This document shows, piece after piece, positions 1 through 9,400 of a stretch of 64,000 nucleotides of DNA (position 1 is its first letter; each line of letters opens with the position of its first letter). Under the pieces are notes generated by a model. That model did not search any database, was not told the origin of the DNA, and saw only the letters and a program-made list of their open reading frames with translations. The position numbers and the translations under genes were made by a program. The DNA is taken from positions 62,001-126,000 of the forward strand of contig CABYDZ010000001.1 of NCBI GenBank assembly GCA_902517885.1, given 5' to 3'. This stretch comes from an uncultured Pelagibacteraceae bacterium. Its GTDB lineage: Bacteria > Pseudomonadota > Alphaproteobacteria > Pelagibacterales > AG-422-B15.

Positions 1-47
1 TTTATAGTGTAATAAAATTAAATTTATATATTCTTCATTTAGATTAT

Positions 48-956
48 ATGAGTGAAGTAAATAACAAAACATATTTAATTGGATTTATTCTTGCCTTATC
101 TGCTGGGTTGATATGGAGTTTTGGTGCACCTACTGTTCGCTATATGGTCGATGCTGAAATTTATCAATGGCAATATCTATTTTGTAGAGGCATTGTAGTA
201 GCAACAATTCTCCTAATCTTTTTAATATATCAAGAAGGATTAGCATTCAGACATAATTTTAAAAGAGTAGGCATATCAGGTTTAATTGGTGGTTTGGGTC
301 TAGCTTCAGCATTTATTTTTTTCATATTTGGAATGACTTTTACTTCTGCTGCAACAACGTTATTTATGATTGGAACCCAACCTTTATTTGCAGGACTGTT
401 TGCTTATATTTTTCTTAGAGAGAAAGTTGGAATAACCACAGCTATTGCATGTTTTGTATCATTATTTGGAATGTTTTTAATGGCATACAATGATTGGTTT
501 GCTGGCACATTTTTAGGTTGGACTTTTGGTTTGTTTTGTTCGATTGGTTTTGCAATATTTGCTACAACTTTAAGATGGCAGCCTGATACACCAAAATTTA
601 CTACGATTATTATTGCTGGAATTGCATGCTCCTTATTTTCAATGTGCATGATTATTTATCTTAATGATGGTTATACTATGCCGCTTAGAAATATATTATT
701 AAGTATGATGCATGGTTCGTTTGTAGCAATAGGGTTAATACTTTTAAGTATCGGCGCACGCTATTTGCCAGCAGCTGAATTCATGCTTCTTTCTCTTACT
801 GAAGTAGTAGGGGGAGTCATATGGTGTTGGATACCTCTTTTTGGAGTTAACGAGGTGCCTTCAACATTCACTCTTATAGGAGGTATGATTATAATTATCG
901 CAATTAGCTTCTACGCTTTAGGTTCAAAACAGAAAACATCACCACCAACTCTATGA
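48..956 (+). CDS. EamA/DMT-family membrane transporter
   Basis: 302 residues, almost wholly hydrophobic, with about ten predicted membrane segments arranged as two similar halves of five. This is the usual size and layout of EamA drug/metabolite transporters of the inner membrane. The first half contains the FGAPTVRYMVDAE-type loop after TM1 and a glycine-rich TM (GLIGGLGLASAF). The second half ends in PLFGVNEVPSTFTLIGG, which matches the family's last loop before TM10. The substrate cannot be read from sequence. It is followed 16 bases later by the alcohol dehydrogenase on the same strand, so co-transcription is likely. Only 47 bases precede the ATG in the window, and they are AT-rich. Family assignment is firm; function is generic. 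Confidence 0.85.
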   Translation: MSEVNNKTYLIGFILALSAGLIWSFGAPTVRYMVDAEIYQWQYLFCRGIVVATILLIFLIYQEGLAFRHNFKRVGISGLIGGLGLASAFIFFIFGMTFTSAATTLFMIGTQPLFAGLFAYIFLREKVGITTAIACFVSLFGMFLMAYNDWFAGTFLGWTFGLFCSIGFAIFATTLRWQPDTPKFTTIIIAGIACSLFSMCMIIYLNDGYTMPLRNILLSMMHGSFVAIGLILLSIGARYLPAAEFMLLSLTEVVGGVIWCWIPLFGVNEVPSTFTLIGGMIIIIAISFYALGSKQKTSPPTL

Positions 957-972
957 GTAAAGAGTTTACTGA

Positions 973-2136
973 ATGAATGAAATAGTATCGACCAACTGGA
1001 ATTATCCTACCCCCATATGGTTTGGGCTTTCACGTAGACTTGAAATTATAGAGGCGCTTAATGAGTTATCTATAACCAAACCAATGATTGTTACAGACCC
1101 AAATTTTGCAGAAAATGAAAATTTTGTTGATATCCTTGCTATTCTTAAAAAGAGTCAGATCGAATTCTCTGTATTTTCAAATATAAAAGGCAATCCCACG
1201 GGTAAGAATGTAGCGGACGGTGTTCATCAATTTAATTCAAGGAATAGTGATGGTATAATTATAATTGGTGGAGGAAGCTCTTTGGATGCCGGAAAGGCCA
1301 TTGCCTTCATGTCGAAGCAGAAAGAGAACCTATGGTTTTTTGAAGATGTCAGCGACAATTGGAAACAAGCTGTAACTGGCAATCTGCCAAAAGTAATTGC
1401 AATTCCAACAACCTCAGGAACTGGTTCAGAGACAGGACGAGCCTCACTTATTGTGGATGAAGCAGATATGACAAAAAAAATTATTTTCCATCCATCTTTC
1501 TTGCCCGATTTAGTCGTTCTTGATCCTGAGCTGACTTTGAGTTTACCTCCTCACTTAACTGCTGCGACGGGGATGGATGCGCTCGCTCATTGTCTTGAAG
1601 CCTATTGCGCACGAGGGTTTCATCCAATGGCAGATGGGATAGCTTTAGAGGGAATTAAAAATGTAAAGGATCAATTGGTCACTGCTTATAATGAGCCAGA
1701 CAATATTCTTGCTAGGAGTAAGATGTTAGTAACCTCATCTATGGGTTCTACAGCTTTTCAAAAAGGATTAGGAGCTATTCATTCATTGTCACATCCGATA
1801 AATGCAGTAAATGATATTCATCATGGTTTATCAAATGCTATTTTCATGCCTTATGTACTTAACTTTAATAAAGATGTAATTGAAGAGAGAATTATTTCTT
1901 TATCAAAATATTTAGATCTAAATAAGAAATCATTTGATGGGTTCATGGAATGGATCTTGGACTTGAGAAGTAATCTTGCAATACCTCATACACTTAAAGA
2001 GTTGAATGTCGATTTTGATTTTGACTTACTATCAGAAATGGCTTTAAAAGATCCATCCACTCAACCTAATCCTAAAGATATATCATTTGATCAAATGAAG
2101 AATCTTTACATAAATTCATACGAGGGTATTCTATAG
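973..2136 (+). CDS. Iron-containing alcohol dehydrogenase
   Basis: 387 residues, normal length for group III Fe-dependent alcohol dehydrogenases. These oxidise alcohols or reduce aldehydes with NAD(P) in the cytoplasm. The nucleotide-binding signature GGGSSLDAGKA lies near residue 100 and TTSGTGSETG near 145. The metal-binding half has GMDALAHCLEAY (Asp and His ligands) and HSLSHPINAVNDIHHGLSNA (two further His ligands), so all four metal-ligand positions look present. The gene is sandwiched between the EamA permease and a dienelactone-hydrolase-like gene two bases downstream, which suggests one operon handling a small organic compound. The substrate is unknown; maleylacetate reductase is a related alternative given the DLH-type neighbour. 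Confidence 0.9.
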   Translation: MNEIVSTNWNYPTPIWFGLSRRLEIIEALNELSITKPMIVTDPNFAENENFVDILAILKKSQIEFSVFSNIKGNPTGKNVADGVHQFNSRNSDGIIIIGGGSSLDAGKAIAFMSKQKENLWFFEDVSDNWKQAVTGNLPKVIAIPTTSGTGSETGRASLIVDEADMTKKIIFHPSFLPDLVVLDPELTLSLPPHLTAATGMDALAHCLEAYCARGFHPMADGIALEGIKNVKDQLVTAYNEPDNILARSKMLVTSSMGSTAFQKGLGAIHSLSHPINAVNDIHHGLSNAIFMPYVLNFNKDVIEERIISLSKYLDLNKKSFDGFMEWILDLRSNLAIPHTLKELNVDFDFDLLSEMALKDPSTQPNPKDISFDQMKNLYINSYEGIL

Positions 2137-2138
2137 TT

Positions 2139-2879
2139 ATGATTAAAACAGAAAAATTAATCTATGGTGCACTTAATTCTGATCAAAAATTTGAAGGCTC
2201 AATCAGTTATGATGATAGTATAAGTACTCCTCGTCCTGGTATCCTCGTTTGTCATGCATATGGCGGGCATTCACCTTTTGATATTGAGAAAGCTGAAAAA
2301 TTGGCTGAATTAGGTTATTTTGCTTTTGCAATTGATCTCTATGGTCAAGGTAGGCGAGGTTCTAATCCAGAGGAATCAATGGCACTTATGAATGAATTTA
2401 ATTCTAACCGAGTGTTGCTTCAAGAACGTATGATAAATGCGTTTGAAACTCTTAAAAACTTTGATCAAGTTGATAAGAATAAAACAGGAGCCATCGGGTT
2501 TTGTTTTGGTGGCAAATGTGCTCTTGATCTTGCAAGATCTGGAGAGGACATTAAAGGAGTTGTAAGTTTTCATGGACTTTATGATGCTCCAACAGCTAGT
2601 ACTGGAAAGCAATTTAAAGGCACATTAAAAATTGATAGCTCGATACTAATTTTGCATGGTTATGATGATCCTATGGCTACTCCAAAAAGTATGATTGATT
2701 TGGCTGATGAATTAAAATCGAAGAAAGCTAAATGGCAAATTCACGCATATGGCAATGTAGGTCACGCCTTTACTAATCCAGAAGCTAATCAGAGAGAAAA
2801 CGGATTATTTTATGACCAATACGCTAATGAGCATTCTTGGAATGAAATGAAAAATTTCTTTTCAAAATTATTTTTATAA
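2139..2879 (+). CDS. Dienelactone hydrolase-family alpha/beta hydrolase
   Basis: 246 residues, the usual DLH length. The nucleophile elbow is GFCFGG, with Cys in place of Ser as in true dienelactone hydrolases. The acid is probably the Asp in LHGYDDPMATP, and the His is in GNVGHAFTNP. An N-terminal CHAYGGHSPFDIEKA segment matches the oxyanion-loop region of the family. It starts two bases after the alcohol dehydrogenase stop, so the two are translationally close. Together they could open and reduce a lactone-type intermediate, but that pathway is inference. Cytoplasmic; no signal peptide seen. Confidence 0.87.
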   Translation: MIKTEKLIYGALNSDQKFEGSISYDDSISTPRPGILVCHAYGGHSPFDIEKAEKLAELGYFAFAIDLYGQGRRGSNPEESMALMNEFNSNRVLLQERMINAFETLKNFDQVDKNKTGAIGFCFGGKCALDLARSGEDIKGVVSFHGLYDAPTASTGKQFKGTLKIDSSILILHGYDDPMATPKSMIDLADELKSKKAKWQIHAYGNVGHAFTNPEANQRENGLFYDQYANEHSWNEMKNFFSKLFL

Positions 2880-2882
2880 ATA

Positions 2883-3950
2883 TTAATTAATATTAGTGAT
2901 TTTGATTTTTTCAGAACCGACTGGCAGTATCGCCATAGTTCCATCATCTGCTAATGACCAATTGTCTGGACGTACTTCATTAACGCCTCTCACAAAAATT
3001 ATTTTAGCAATGAAATTTTGAGGGGCTGGTGTCAGATGATAGAATATTAACTCTTTTACATTCGCTTCATTGGCAGCTTGTGCAGCCTCAATTGGAGAAG
3101 CATGATAATCCTGAATATCATAATAGACAGTGGATAATAAGGGATTAACGTCTTTAGAAATTTCTTCTAATCTTCCTATCATATTTTGAGAGAGAGCATC
3201 ATGAAACAGCAAGTCTGCATTTTTAGCTTGTTCAACTAAGTTTTCACTGTAGTCGGTATCACCACTTATCACTATGGATCTGCCTTTATAATCAAAGCGA
3301 AAACCTAGCGAAGGATCAACTGGAAAATGCTCAACTTCAAAAGCTGTTATCTTAAGGTTACCATCATCAAAAATAACTGGATCATTTAAATTAATTATTT
3401 TTGTATCAAAGCCAGCAAAGTCAGAAGGAGCTACTTCTTCTCCATGATGAAGTGTTCTCCACTCAGTGTCTAACTCATATGCTTTTGTTATCCCCTCAGT
3501 TACGAGATCGGTACCCAATGGCCCATACACAGGCAGTTTTCTGCCTCTATTTTGAGTTACCCATGAATAGAGGTGAAAGTCAGCTAAATCGGAAATATGA
3601 TCTGAATGCAAGTGAGTTAATAAGACTGCATCTAAATTACCAAGATTAATACTCCAATTTAATAGGTTTTGCCTGCTACCATCCCCAGTATCAACCACAA
3701 ACATATGATCAGGAGTTTTTATCATTATGCAAGGCTCGGCTCTTCCCTTACCAGGTAAGGGTCCCCGTGATCCACAAACAAGACCAATAATATAATCGCC
3801 ATCAAGACTTATTAATTTATCCTGATTATTCCATTGTCTATCAAAATCAAAATCTATCAACAGATTTTGAACAGGAGTAGTCCTTATTCCGATAAGAGCA
3901 ATAATGAGTATTAAAATTGCAGTTATAAAAAAAAAATAAATTTTTTTCAT
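2883..3950 (-). CDS. Membrane-anchored metallo-beta-lactamase-fold hydrolase
   Basis: 355 residues. One N-terminal hydrophobic segment (about residues 4-22) should anchor it with the enzyme outside the cytoplasm. The MBL fold is marked by THLHSDHISDL (HxHxDH zinc site), a later ISGDTDY (Asp ligand) and a C-terminal FYHL histidine, in the order seen in RNase Z/arylsulfatase-like MBL proteins. The extracytoplasmic location argues against an RNA-processing role and for a lactonase, sulfatase or phosphodiesterase-like activity. It is convergent with the DLH-type gene (3 bases between stops) and two bases downstream of the small membrane protein on the same strand. Confidence 0.82.
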   Translation of the reverse strand: MKKIYFFFITAILILIIALIGIRTTPVQNLLIDFDFDRQWNNQDKLISLDGDYIIGLVCGSRGPLPGKGRAEPCIMIKTPDHMFVVDTGDGSRQNLLNWSINLGNLDAVLLTHLHSDHISDLADFHLYSWVTQNRGRKLPVYGPLGTDLVTEGITKAYELDTEWRTLHHGEEVAPSDFAGFDTKIINLNDPVIFDDGNLKITAFEVEHFPVDPSLGFRFDYKGRSIVISGDTDYSENLVEQAKNADLLFHDALSQNMIGRLEEISKDVNPLLSTVYYDIQDYHASPIEAAQAANEANVKELIFYHLTPAPQNFIAKIIFVRGVNEVRPDNWSLADDGTMAILPVGSEKIKITNIN

Positions 3951-3952
3951 AT

Positions 3953-4330
3953 TTATTGGCTAGACATTCTCTTTGATGTTACAAGCAATAAAGTAATAAG
4001 TATTATTTCAATAATAATAAATTGAGTTGCAAAGGTTGCATCATGTGCTGCCCATGAGATCACTCTAAATAAAGCAGTAACACCTAAAAGCATCGCGGGC
4101 GCATAAAACCAAATACTTCTTAAAGTATAAGCTGCAAGTATCATCATTAAACCAATGCAAAAAAAATAGCTTCCTACATCACCAATCAGACTACTTCGAC
4201 CTAATCCATCGGAAATTTCTAAGATACCAAAGTTAGCTCCAGCTTCGTAGGGAGAAATCACCCAGAGGAGACCAATTGCAATAAACAAGATCCCATTGAT
4301 AGCATTTAAAACAACTAAAAATCTATTCAT
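3953..4330 (-). CDS. Small four-TM membrane protein, DUF4345-like
   Basis: 125 residues with four predicted membrane helices. The pattern of an early WVISPYEAGANFGI loop, a central GRSSLIGDVGSYFFCIGLM segment and a following RVISWAAHDA resembles DUF4345-type proteins, whose function is unknown. It sits immediately upstream of the anchored MBL-fold hydrolase on the minus strand, with two bases between them, so the two are probably one transcript. It diverges from the DUF1330 gene, and both promoters must lie in the AT-rich gap 4331-4395. The family name rests on pattern recognition only. Confidence 0.65.
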   Translation of the reverse strand: MNRFLVVLNAINGILFIAIGLLWVISPYEAGANFGILEISDGLGRSSLIGDVGSYFFCIGLMMILAAYTLRSIWFYAPAMLLGVTALFRVISWAAHDATFATQFIIIEIILITLLLVTSKRMSSQ

Positions 4331-4395
4331 AATCTTTCCCCTTTAGTATTATTAAATAATGTTTATTTTTATTATAATCAATAATAAGGTTCAAT

Positions 4396-4818
4396 ATGGA
4401 AGTTAAAAATAAGGTTTATCCCAGTAAAGATCAGATGAGAGGTTTCTTTGAAACCGCAACTGATAATGAACCAATCTATATGGTTAACTTATTAAAGTTT
4501 AAAGATAAAGCTGAATATAAAGATGGAAGAAAAACAAAATTGACTGGTAGAGAAGCATACAAAATCTATGCAGAATTTGTTAAGAAGCATTTACAAAATA
4601 TTGGTGGAGATCTTATTTTACACACAGATGTGACGCGTATGGCAGTTGGGCAAGTTGAGGAATTATGGGATGTAGTTGCTATTGCTAAATGGCCTTCAAG
4701 ACAAATTATGGGTGAGAATATGATGCCAAATGACCCAACGTATCTTGAAGCGTACCAACATCGAGAAGCAGGTTTAGCGGGTCAACTGAATATTGAAACT
4801 AAGGAAATAAATGATTGA
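4396..4818 (+). CDS. DUF1330-domain protein
   Basis: 140 residues. The segment [16 protein letters not shown] followed by YAEFVKKHL and a later [11 protein letters not shown] matches the DUF1330 ferredoxin-like (dimeric alpha-beta barrel) fold, known from stress and aromatic-degradation contexts but without an assigned reaction. The C-terminal part ends [19 protein letters not shown], typical of the family's substrate-pocket helix. It overlaps the next gene, a glutathione S-transferase, by eight bases and is the first gene of a four-gene plus-strand run of thioredoxin-fold proteins. I infer a role in the same small-molecule detoxification or breakdown. Confidence 0.75.
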   Translation: MEVKNKVYPSKDQMRGFFETATDNEPIYMVNLLKFKDKAEYKDGRKTKLTGREAYKIYAEFVKKHLQNIGGDLILHTDVTRMAVGQVEELWDVVAIAKWPSRQIMGENMMPNDPTYLEAYQHREAGLAGQLNIETKEIND

Positions 4819-5497
4819 ACTATATACTTCGCCTACACCAAATGGATATAAGATTTCCGTCGCACTAGAGGAACTTGAAATACCTTACAACGTTCACGTT
4901 GTTAATCTACAAGCTGGAGATCAAAAAAAACCTGAATTCCTAGCAATGAATCCAAATGGACGCATTCCTGTGATTGTTGATATAGAAAATAATAATCTTT
5001 CAATTATGGAAAGTGGTGCTCAACTCATATATTTAGCTGAGAAAGCAGGAAAACTTTTACCTACCGAAACAATTGCTCGTTCTAAAGTGATTCAATGGTT
5101 GATGTTTCAAATGGGAGGAATTGGCCCCATGATGGGGCAGGCAAACGTTTTTTTTCGGTATTGGCCTGGCGATAAAATCCAAGCGGCTGTAGATCGTTAT
5201 CAAAATGAAGGTCGACGATTATTTGAGGTAATGGAAACACGCTTAAAGGATAATGAATTTTTAGCGGATGATTTTAGTATTGCTGATATTGCTAACTGGT
5301 GCTGGGTAAGAACATATAAGTGGTCAGGTATCAAAATAGATGGCCTGACAGGTCTTCAAAGATGGATGCAAATGATGGAAGATCGACCGGCATGTAAAAA
5401 AGGTGTAGCTGTTCCAATTGATATTATGGAGTTGATGAGAAATATGAAACAATCAAAAGATTTAACCGATACAGGTTCGAAAATTATACAGAAATAG
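4811..5497 (+). CDS. Glutathione S-transferase (Ure2/YfcG-like)
   Basis: 228 residues. The N-terminal thioredoxin-like domain runs [16 protein letters not shown] to [11 protein letters not shown], including the cis-proline in IPVI and the ES pair in [13 protein letters not shown] that binds the gamma-glutamyl group. The helical C-terminal domain contains a [14 protein letters not shown] segment and [12 protein letters not shown], the conserved N-capping box. The TSPTPNG motif fits Ure2p/YfcG-type bacterial GSTs, which act as disulfide reductases or thiol transferases. It overlaps the DUF1330 gene by eight bases and is nine bases upstream of a second GST-fold gene. Substrate unknown. Confidence 0.85.
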   Translation: MIELYTSPTPNGYKISVALEELEIPYNVHVVNLQAGDQKKPEFLAMNPNGRIPVIVDIENNNLSIMESGAQLIYLAEKAGKLLPTETIARSKVIQWLMFQMGGIGPMMGQANVFFRYWPGDKIQAAVDRYQNEGRRLFEVMETRLKDNEFLADDFSIADIANWCWVRTYKWSGIKIDGLTGLQRWMQMMEDRPACKKGVAVPIDIMELMRNMKQSKDLTDTGSKIIQK

Positions 5498-5506
5498 ATA
5501 GATATT

Positions 5507-6550
5507 ATGAATTTACCAAATCCATTAGTAGTACTTGGCGGAGTGGGGTCACCTTATACTCGCAAAATGCTCTCCTACCTACGATATAAAAGACTTCCCC
5601 ACAAAATGATCTGGGGAGACCCTTCAAAATATCTAGATCAGGAAGGAATAGAAAAACCAAAACCTAGTTTACTGCCAACGTTTGTATTGCCTGATGAAGA
5701 TGGAAATTTGAAAGCAGTAACTGACTCCACTCCATTGATAAGAAGGATTGATAAAGAGGTCAGTGAACGAAGTACGATACCATCTGACCCCGCCCTTGCG
5801 TTCATAAATTATCTAATAGAAGATTTTGCCGATGAGTGGGGTACTAAATATATGTTTCATTATCGATGGCACGATCAAAAAGATGCAAATAATGCAGGTA
5901 CTATTTTACCACTTCAGACTATAGGAATGATGCCAGATGATATGCTAAATAATGTTAGAGAAATGATCAGTAAAAGGCAAATTGACAGATTGTGGGTAGT
6001 GGGCTCAAACAATGATACAGCGCCAATAATAGATGCAAGTTTAAGGCGCTTATTAGTTATTCTTGAAAAGCATTTTGCATCCGCATCTTACCTATTAAGT
6101 AAAAGACCTTCTTCCAGCGATTTTGCTTTATATGGTCAACTGTCTCAGCTTGTTAACTTTGATCCAACTCCCAGAGAAATTTGTCATGAGGTGTCTTTGA
6201 GAACAGTTGCATGGGTTGGTTTAATTGAAGATCAGTCTGGCATTGAAGTTACCGATGAACAATGGGGATCAATTGAAAGTTTACCATCGACAGTAAAAGA
6301 TTTACTTATTGAAATTGGAAATGGGTATGTGCCTGCACAATTAGCAAATGCAAGAGCTATAGAAAATGGTGATAAAGAATGGGAAACAGAAATCGATAAT
6401 TGCCTTTGGAAGCAAAAATCGTTTCCCTACCAGGCAAAGTGTCTTAAATGGGTTAATGAAGAATATAGTGCACTTGAAAAAAATGATCGAAAAAAAGTTA
6501 ATAACCTCCTTGATGGCACAGGATGTGAAAGGTTAATATTAAAATTATGA
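5507..6550 (+). CDS. Glutathione S-transferase-like protein, long form
   Basis: 347 residues, about 120 longer than a normal GST. An N-terminal glutaredoxin-like domain is visible (GGVGSPYTRKMLSYLRYKRL to PTFVLPDEDGN and DSTPLIRRID). Next comes a helical domain with YLIEDFADEWGTKYMFHYRW and a later PSSSDFALYGQLSQL, the usual GST C-terminal box. The last 100 residues are an extra charged helical tail not seen in standard GSTs. It overlaps the following DsbA-like gene by four bases (ATGA), which indicates translational coupling. I can assign the fold but not a reaction. Confidence 0.78.
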   Translation: MNLPNPLVVLGGVGSPYTRKMLSYLRYKRLPHKMIWGDPSKYLDQEGIEKPKPSLLPTFVLPDEDGNLKAVTDSTPLIRRIDKEVSERSTIPSDPALAFINYLIEDFADEWGTKYMFHYRWHDQKDANNAGTILPLQTIGMMPDDMLNNVREMISKRQIDRLWVVGSNNDTAPIIDASLRRLLVILEKHFASASYLLSKRPSSSDFALYGQLSQLVNFDPTPREICHEVSLRTVAWVGLIEDQSGIEVTDEQWGSIESLPSTVKDLLIEIGNGYVPAQLANARAIENGDKEWETEIDNCLWKQKSFPYQAKCLKWVNEEYSALEKNDRKKVNNLLDGTGCERLILKL

Positions 6551-7188
6551 AGGTGGATTTATATTTCTCTTTTAGAAGTCCCTATTCGTATTTAATTTTG
6601 CCACGCATGGTTGAATTGAGGGATAAACATGGGGTAGATGTTAATTTTAAGCAAGTTTACCCTCTTGCAATAAGGGAACCAGAATTTTTTAAAGGTAAAA
6701 ATCTCTTTACTTACTTTTTAATCAGAAGAATTGATTATGTCAGACAAGCAAAAAAAAATAATATGGTTTTTGCCAAGCCAAATCCTGATCCAATAAATCA
6801 AAACTTGGTGACTGGAAAAATTTCTGATCATCAGCCTTATATTTTTAAATTAGCCCATTATTGTCAAGCTATTCAAAAAGATAAGCAGCTTGATTTTGCC
6901 GTTGTGGTTTCAAATAAAATATGGAGTGGTCTCAAGAACTGGAATACAGATGAGTCAATAGCTGATGCTACTTCAAAAGTTGGACTGAAGTTCGAAGATA
7001 TTGAAAAAATACGTATCGAAAATGAACAAGCGATAATTGATGAAATTAAGTTAAATCAAAAAGAACAGCTCGAAGCGGGACATCATGGAGTTCCTCTATC
7101 TGTTTACAAAGATAAATTCTTTTTTGGCCAAGACCGTTTTGATGATCTGGTTAGTGAATTAAAAAAAGATGGATTAGTAATCAGCTGA
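6547..7188 (+). CDS. 2-hydroxychromene-2-carboxylate isomerase/kappa-GST-like DsbA-family protein
   Basis: 213 residues. The start DLYFSFRSPYSYLILPR is the family's active-site region; the SPYSY serine binds the glutathione thiol in HCCA isomerases. The end AGHHGVPLSVYKDKFFFGQDRFDDL matches the conserved GVP cis-proline and the FGQDR segment. Known members isomerise 2-hydroxychromene-2-carboxylate in naphthalene breakdown or act as kappa-class GSTs. No naphthalene genes are nearby, so this is probably a general glutathione-dependent isomerase. It is the last gene of the plus-strand run and overlaps the previous stop by four bases. Confidence 0.83.
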   Translation: MKVDLYFSFRSPYSYLILPRMVELRDKHGVDVNFKQVYPLAIREPEFFKGKNLFTYFLIRRIDYVRQAKKNNMVFAKPNPDPINQNLVTGKISDHQPYIFKLAHYCQAIQKDKQLDFAVVVSNKIWSGLKNWNTDESIADATSKVGLKFEDIEKIRIENEQAIIDEIKLNQKEQLEAGHHGVPLSVYKDKFFFGQDRFDDLVSELKKDGLVIS

Positions 7189-7223
7189 AAAGAAACAAAG
7201 GATTTCCTGAGCTACAATTTATA

Positions 7224-8096
7224 CTATTGTGCTGATATTCCTCTTATTCTCTCAGATCTTCTTCGTAATAATTCTGTTACGATCAGAATTAATGTTGAAA
7301 GAACAATTAAGCAAGTAGCTACAGCCATAATCGTTGGACTAAGCTGCTCTCTTAATCCTGTCCACATCTGAAGAGGTATAGTTGTTAAGTTCCTATCGCC
7401 TCCAGCAACGAATAAGATTACGACTATTTCATCAAATGATGTAACGAATGCAAAGAGTGCACCTGAAATAATTCCTGGTGTGATAAGAGGTAATGTAATT
7501 TTAAAAAATGTATTGGTTGGTGTACTGCCAAGACTTGAAGCAGCTCTTGTAATACTGTCATCAAAACCACTTAAAGTAGCAGTTACAGTAATGACAACAA
7601 ATGGAGTTCCTAGAATTATATGCGCTATGACTATGCCAGGAAACGTTGCTGCAAGACCTAATTTAGCAAGTGAAAAGAAGATTGCTGAGCCAGAAATGAT
7701 AAGTGGGATGATCATTGGTGAAATTAAAATACTCATGATCAATTGTTTGTAAGGCATGTAACGACTGCTGAGCCCAAGAGCAGCAACAGTTCCTAAAACT
7801 GTAGCACCTATCGTTGCGAAAAAGGCATAATAGATGCTGTTCCGAGCAGCTATTCCCCATGGATTTTTGGTACCATACACCATATCTTCATACCATCTAA
7901 GCGAGAATGCTTCAGGTTGAAGAGCTAGCATCCCATCAGAAAAATGAATGTATTGCTCTGCATTAAATGAAAGAGGAATAATGACAAATAGTGGAGCTAT
8001 GAGGAAAAAGAAAACGGCAGTACAAATAATAATATATGAGTAGTGCCAGACCCTGTATCTTGTTTCAGTATATTTTGGCAAAGCCATCTTATCCAA
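7224..8096 (-). CDS. Polyamine-type ABC transporter permease (PotC-like)
   Basis: 290 residues with about six membrane segments. The BPD permease signature that contacts the ATPase is visible as AASSLGSTPTNTFFKITLPLITPGI (EAA loop). The N-terminal periplasmic segment ending RWYEDMVYGTKNPWG is typical of PotC/PotI proteins. It overlaps the upstream permease gene by eight bases and closes the four-component operon on the minus strand: ATPase, binding protein, permease, permease. Likely substrates are polyamines or related cationic or amine compounds; the exact substrate cannot be read. Confidence 0.9.
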   Translation of the reverse strand: MDKMALPKYTETRYRVWHYSYIIICTAVFFFLIAPLFVIIPLSFNAEQYIHFSDGMLALQPEAFSLRWYEDMVYGTKNPWGIAARNSIYYAFFATIGATVLGTVAALGLSSRYMPYKQLIMSILISPMIIPLIISGSAIFFSLAKLGLAATFPGIVIAHIILGTPFVVITVTATLSGFDDSITRAASSLGSTPTNTFFKITLPLITPGIISGALFAFVTSFDEIVVILFVAGGDRNLTTIPLQMWTGLREQLSPTIMAVATCLIVLSTLILIVTELLRRRSERIRGISAQ

Positions 8097-9336
8097 GCCT
8101 CATGTTATCTATACCGACGATCTTATTATAAAGCCAATAAACTATTAAAACGGCCACCAATAAAACAGCTGCCATTGCAGTTGCTAGAGACCAATCAAGT
8201 GATTGCTGCATGTGATAAGCAATTCTATTACTAATTAATGTTCCCTTAGCACCCCCAACTAATGCAGGAGTGATATAATATCCAATAGAAAGAACAAAAA
8301 CTAAAATTGAACCTGCACTTATACCAGCATATGTGAGCGGGAAGTAAATTTTTCTGAATGCAAGGAAAGGAGTAGCCCCCATCGAAGTTGCAGCTCTCAT
8401 TAGACTTGGTGGTATAGTTTTCATAACGCTATAAAGTGGAAGAACCATAAATGGTAAAAGTATTTGTGTCATCGCGATAAATGTGCCGGTCATGTTGTAC
8501 ATTAATTCAAGCCTTCCTTCATCTGCAACGATACCGAGAGAAACAAGAGTATCATTTAAGACCCCCTGTTTTTGGAGCAGGACCATCCAACTAGATGTAC
8601 GCACAAGCAAGGAAGTCCAAAACGGAAGCAGTACGCAGATCATTAGTAAATTTGAATATCGAGTTGGTAAAACGGAAAGTAAATGTGATATAGGGTATGC
8701 AAGTAAGAAACAGCAGAACGTGACACCAGCTGCAACAAAAATAGTTCTTAACCAGAGAGTAACATTTATTCGTTTCTTTTCAGGTATTCGTTCAATCGAG
8801 CCATCAAATTTTTGCTCATAGTCAAACGTTGTTAAATATTTTCGGAAATGATAAGCATCTGTACCTCTTTTTAATGCCAGCCAATACTCGATGTCACCCC
8901 ACTTTTTATGAACATTAATAAACTGATCTAGAAAATTTCCATTTTCATCAAAATCTTTAAGTTTTCTGGCTGTCTTTTTTATAAGGCTTGTAAACCCACC
9001 TTTTTCATAATTGAGTCTTGTAGCTATTTTGCCGTGATTTTTTTCTTCCACCAATCCTTTAAGTTCATAAAAAAAAGTTGAGGTTACGTCTTCCCCAGGC
9101 ATTTCAGTCCCATCCCAAATTTGCATAACTTCGTGAGTCTCACTTAAAAATTCATTCATTTGAACGTTATCGACACTTCGCCCAAGCATTTGAAATATTG
9201 GAATCACATAGGCAAAAACGATAAAAAACAGTAATGGCGCAGCCAATAAGAAGGCTGTTGTTCGTCGTCGTCGTTCAACTTTTCTGAGTTTTACAGAGAG
9301 GAGCTCTCCATCTGATGTTCTAATTTCTGCTGACAT
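8089..9336 (-). CDS. Polyamine-type ABC transporter permease (PotB-like) with large periplasmic insert
   Basis: 415 residues against about 280-300 for PotB. After TM1 (residues 28-50) there is a soluble stretch of some 130 residues, from about RSVDNVQMNEFL to ERIPEKKRINVTLW. It is rich in charged and aromatic residues and should face the periplasm. The remaining part is a normal five- or six-TM permease with the EAA loop RAATSMGATPFLAFRKIYFPLTYAGI. The insert presumably adds contacts with the binding protein. Long PotB relatives exist in alphaproteobacteria, so the insert looks like a subfamily trait rather than a gene fusion. It is separated from the binding-protein gene by a strong hairpin. 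Confidence 0.88.
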   Translation of the reverse strand: MSAEIRTSDGELLSVKLRKVERRRRTTAFLLAAPLLFFIVFAYVIPIFQMLGRSVDNVQMNEFLSETHEVMQIWDGTEMPGEDVTSTFFYELKGLVEEKNHGKIATRLNYEKGGFTSLIKKTARKLKDFDENGNFLDQFINVHKKWGDIEYWLALKRGTDAYHFRKYLTTFDYEQKFDGSIERIPEKKRINVTLWLRTIFVAAGVTFCCFLLAYPISHLLSVLPTRYSNLLMICVLLPFWTSLLVRTSSWMVLLQKQGVLNDTLVSLGIVADEGRLELMYNMTGTFIAMTQILLPFMVLPLYSVMKTIPPSLMRAATSMGATPFLAFRKIYFPLTYAGISAGSILVFVLSIGYYITPALVGGAKGTLISNRIAYHMQQSLDWSLATAMAAVLLVAVLIVYWLYNKIVGIDNMRLG

Positions 9337-9363
9337 TAAGTATGAGGATACTTAATTTAAAGG

Positions 9364-9391
9364 ACTTGGGCAACCCATAGGTTGCCCAAGT
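9364..9391 (-). terminator. Strong hairpin between binding-protein and permease genes
   Basis: A perfect 12-base-pair inverted repeat (ACTTGGGCAACC and its complement) with a four-base loop lies ten bases beyond the binding-protein stop and 28 bases before the permease start. On the transcribed minus strand it is not followed by a clear U-run, so it probably works as a 3' stabiliser or partial terminator. Such a site leaves more binding-protein mRNA than permease mRNA, as in many ABC operons. On the other strand a TTTTAGTCTTTT run follows. Confidence 0.75.
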
Positions 9392-9400
9392 TTTAGTCTT

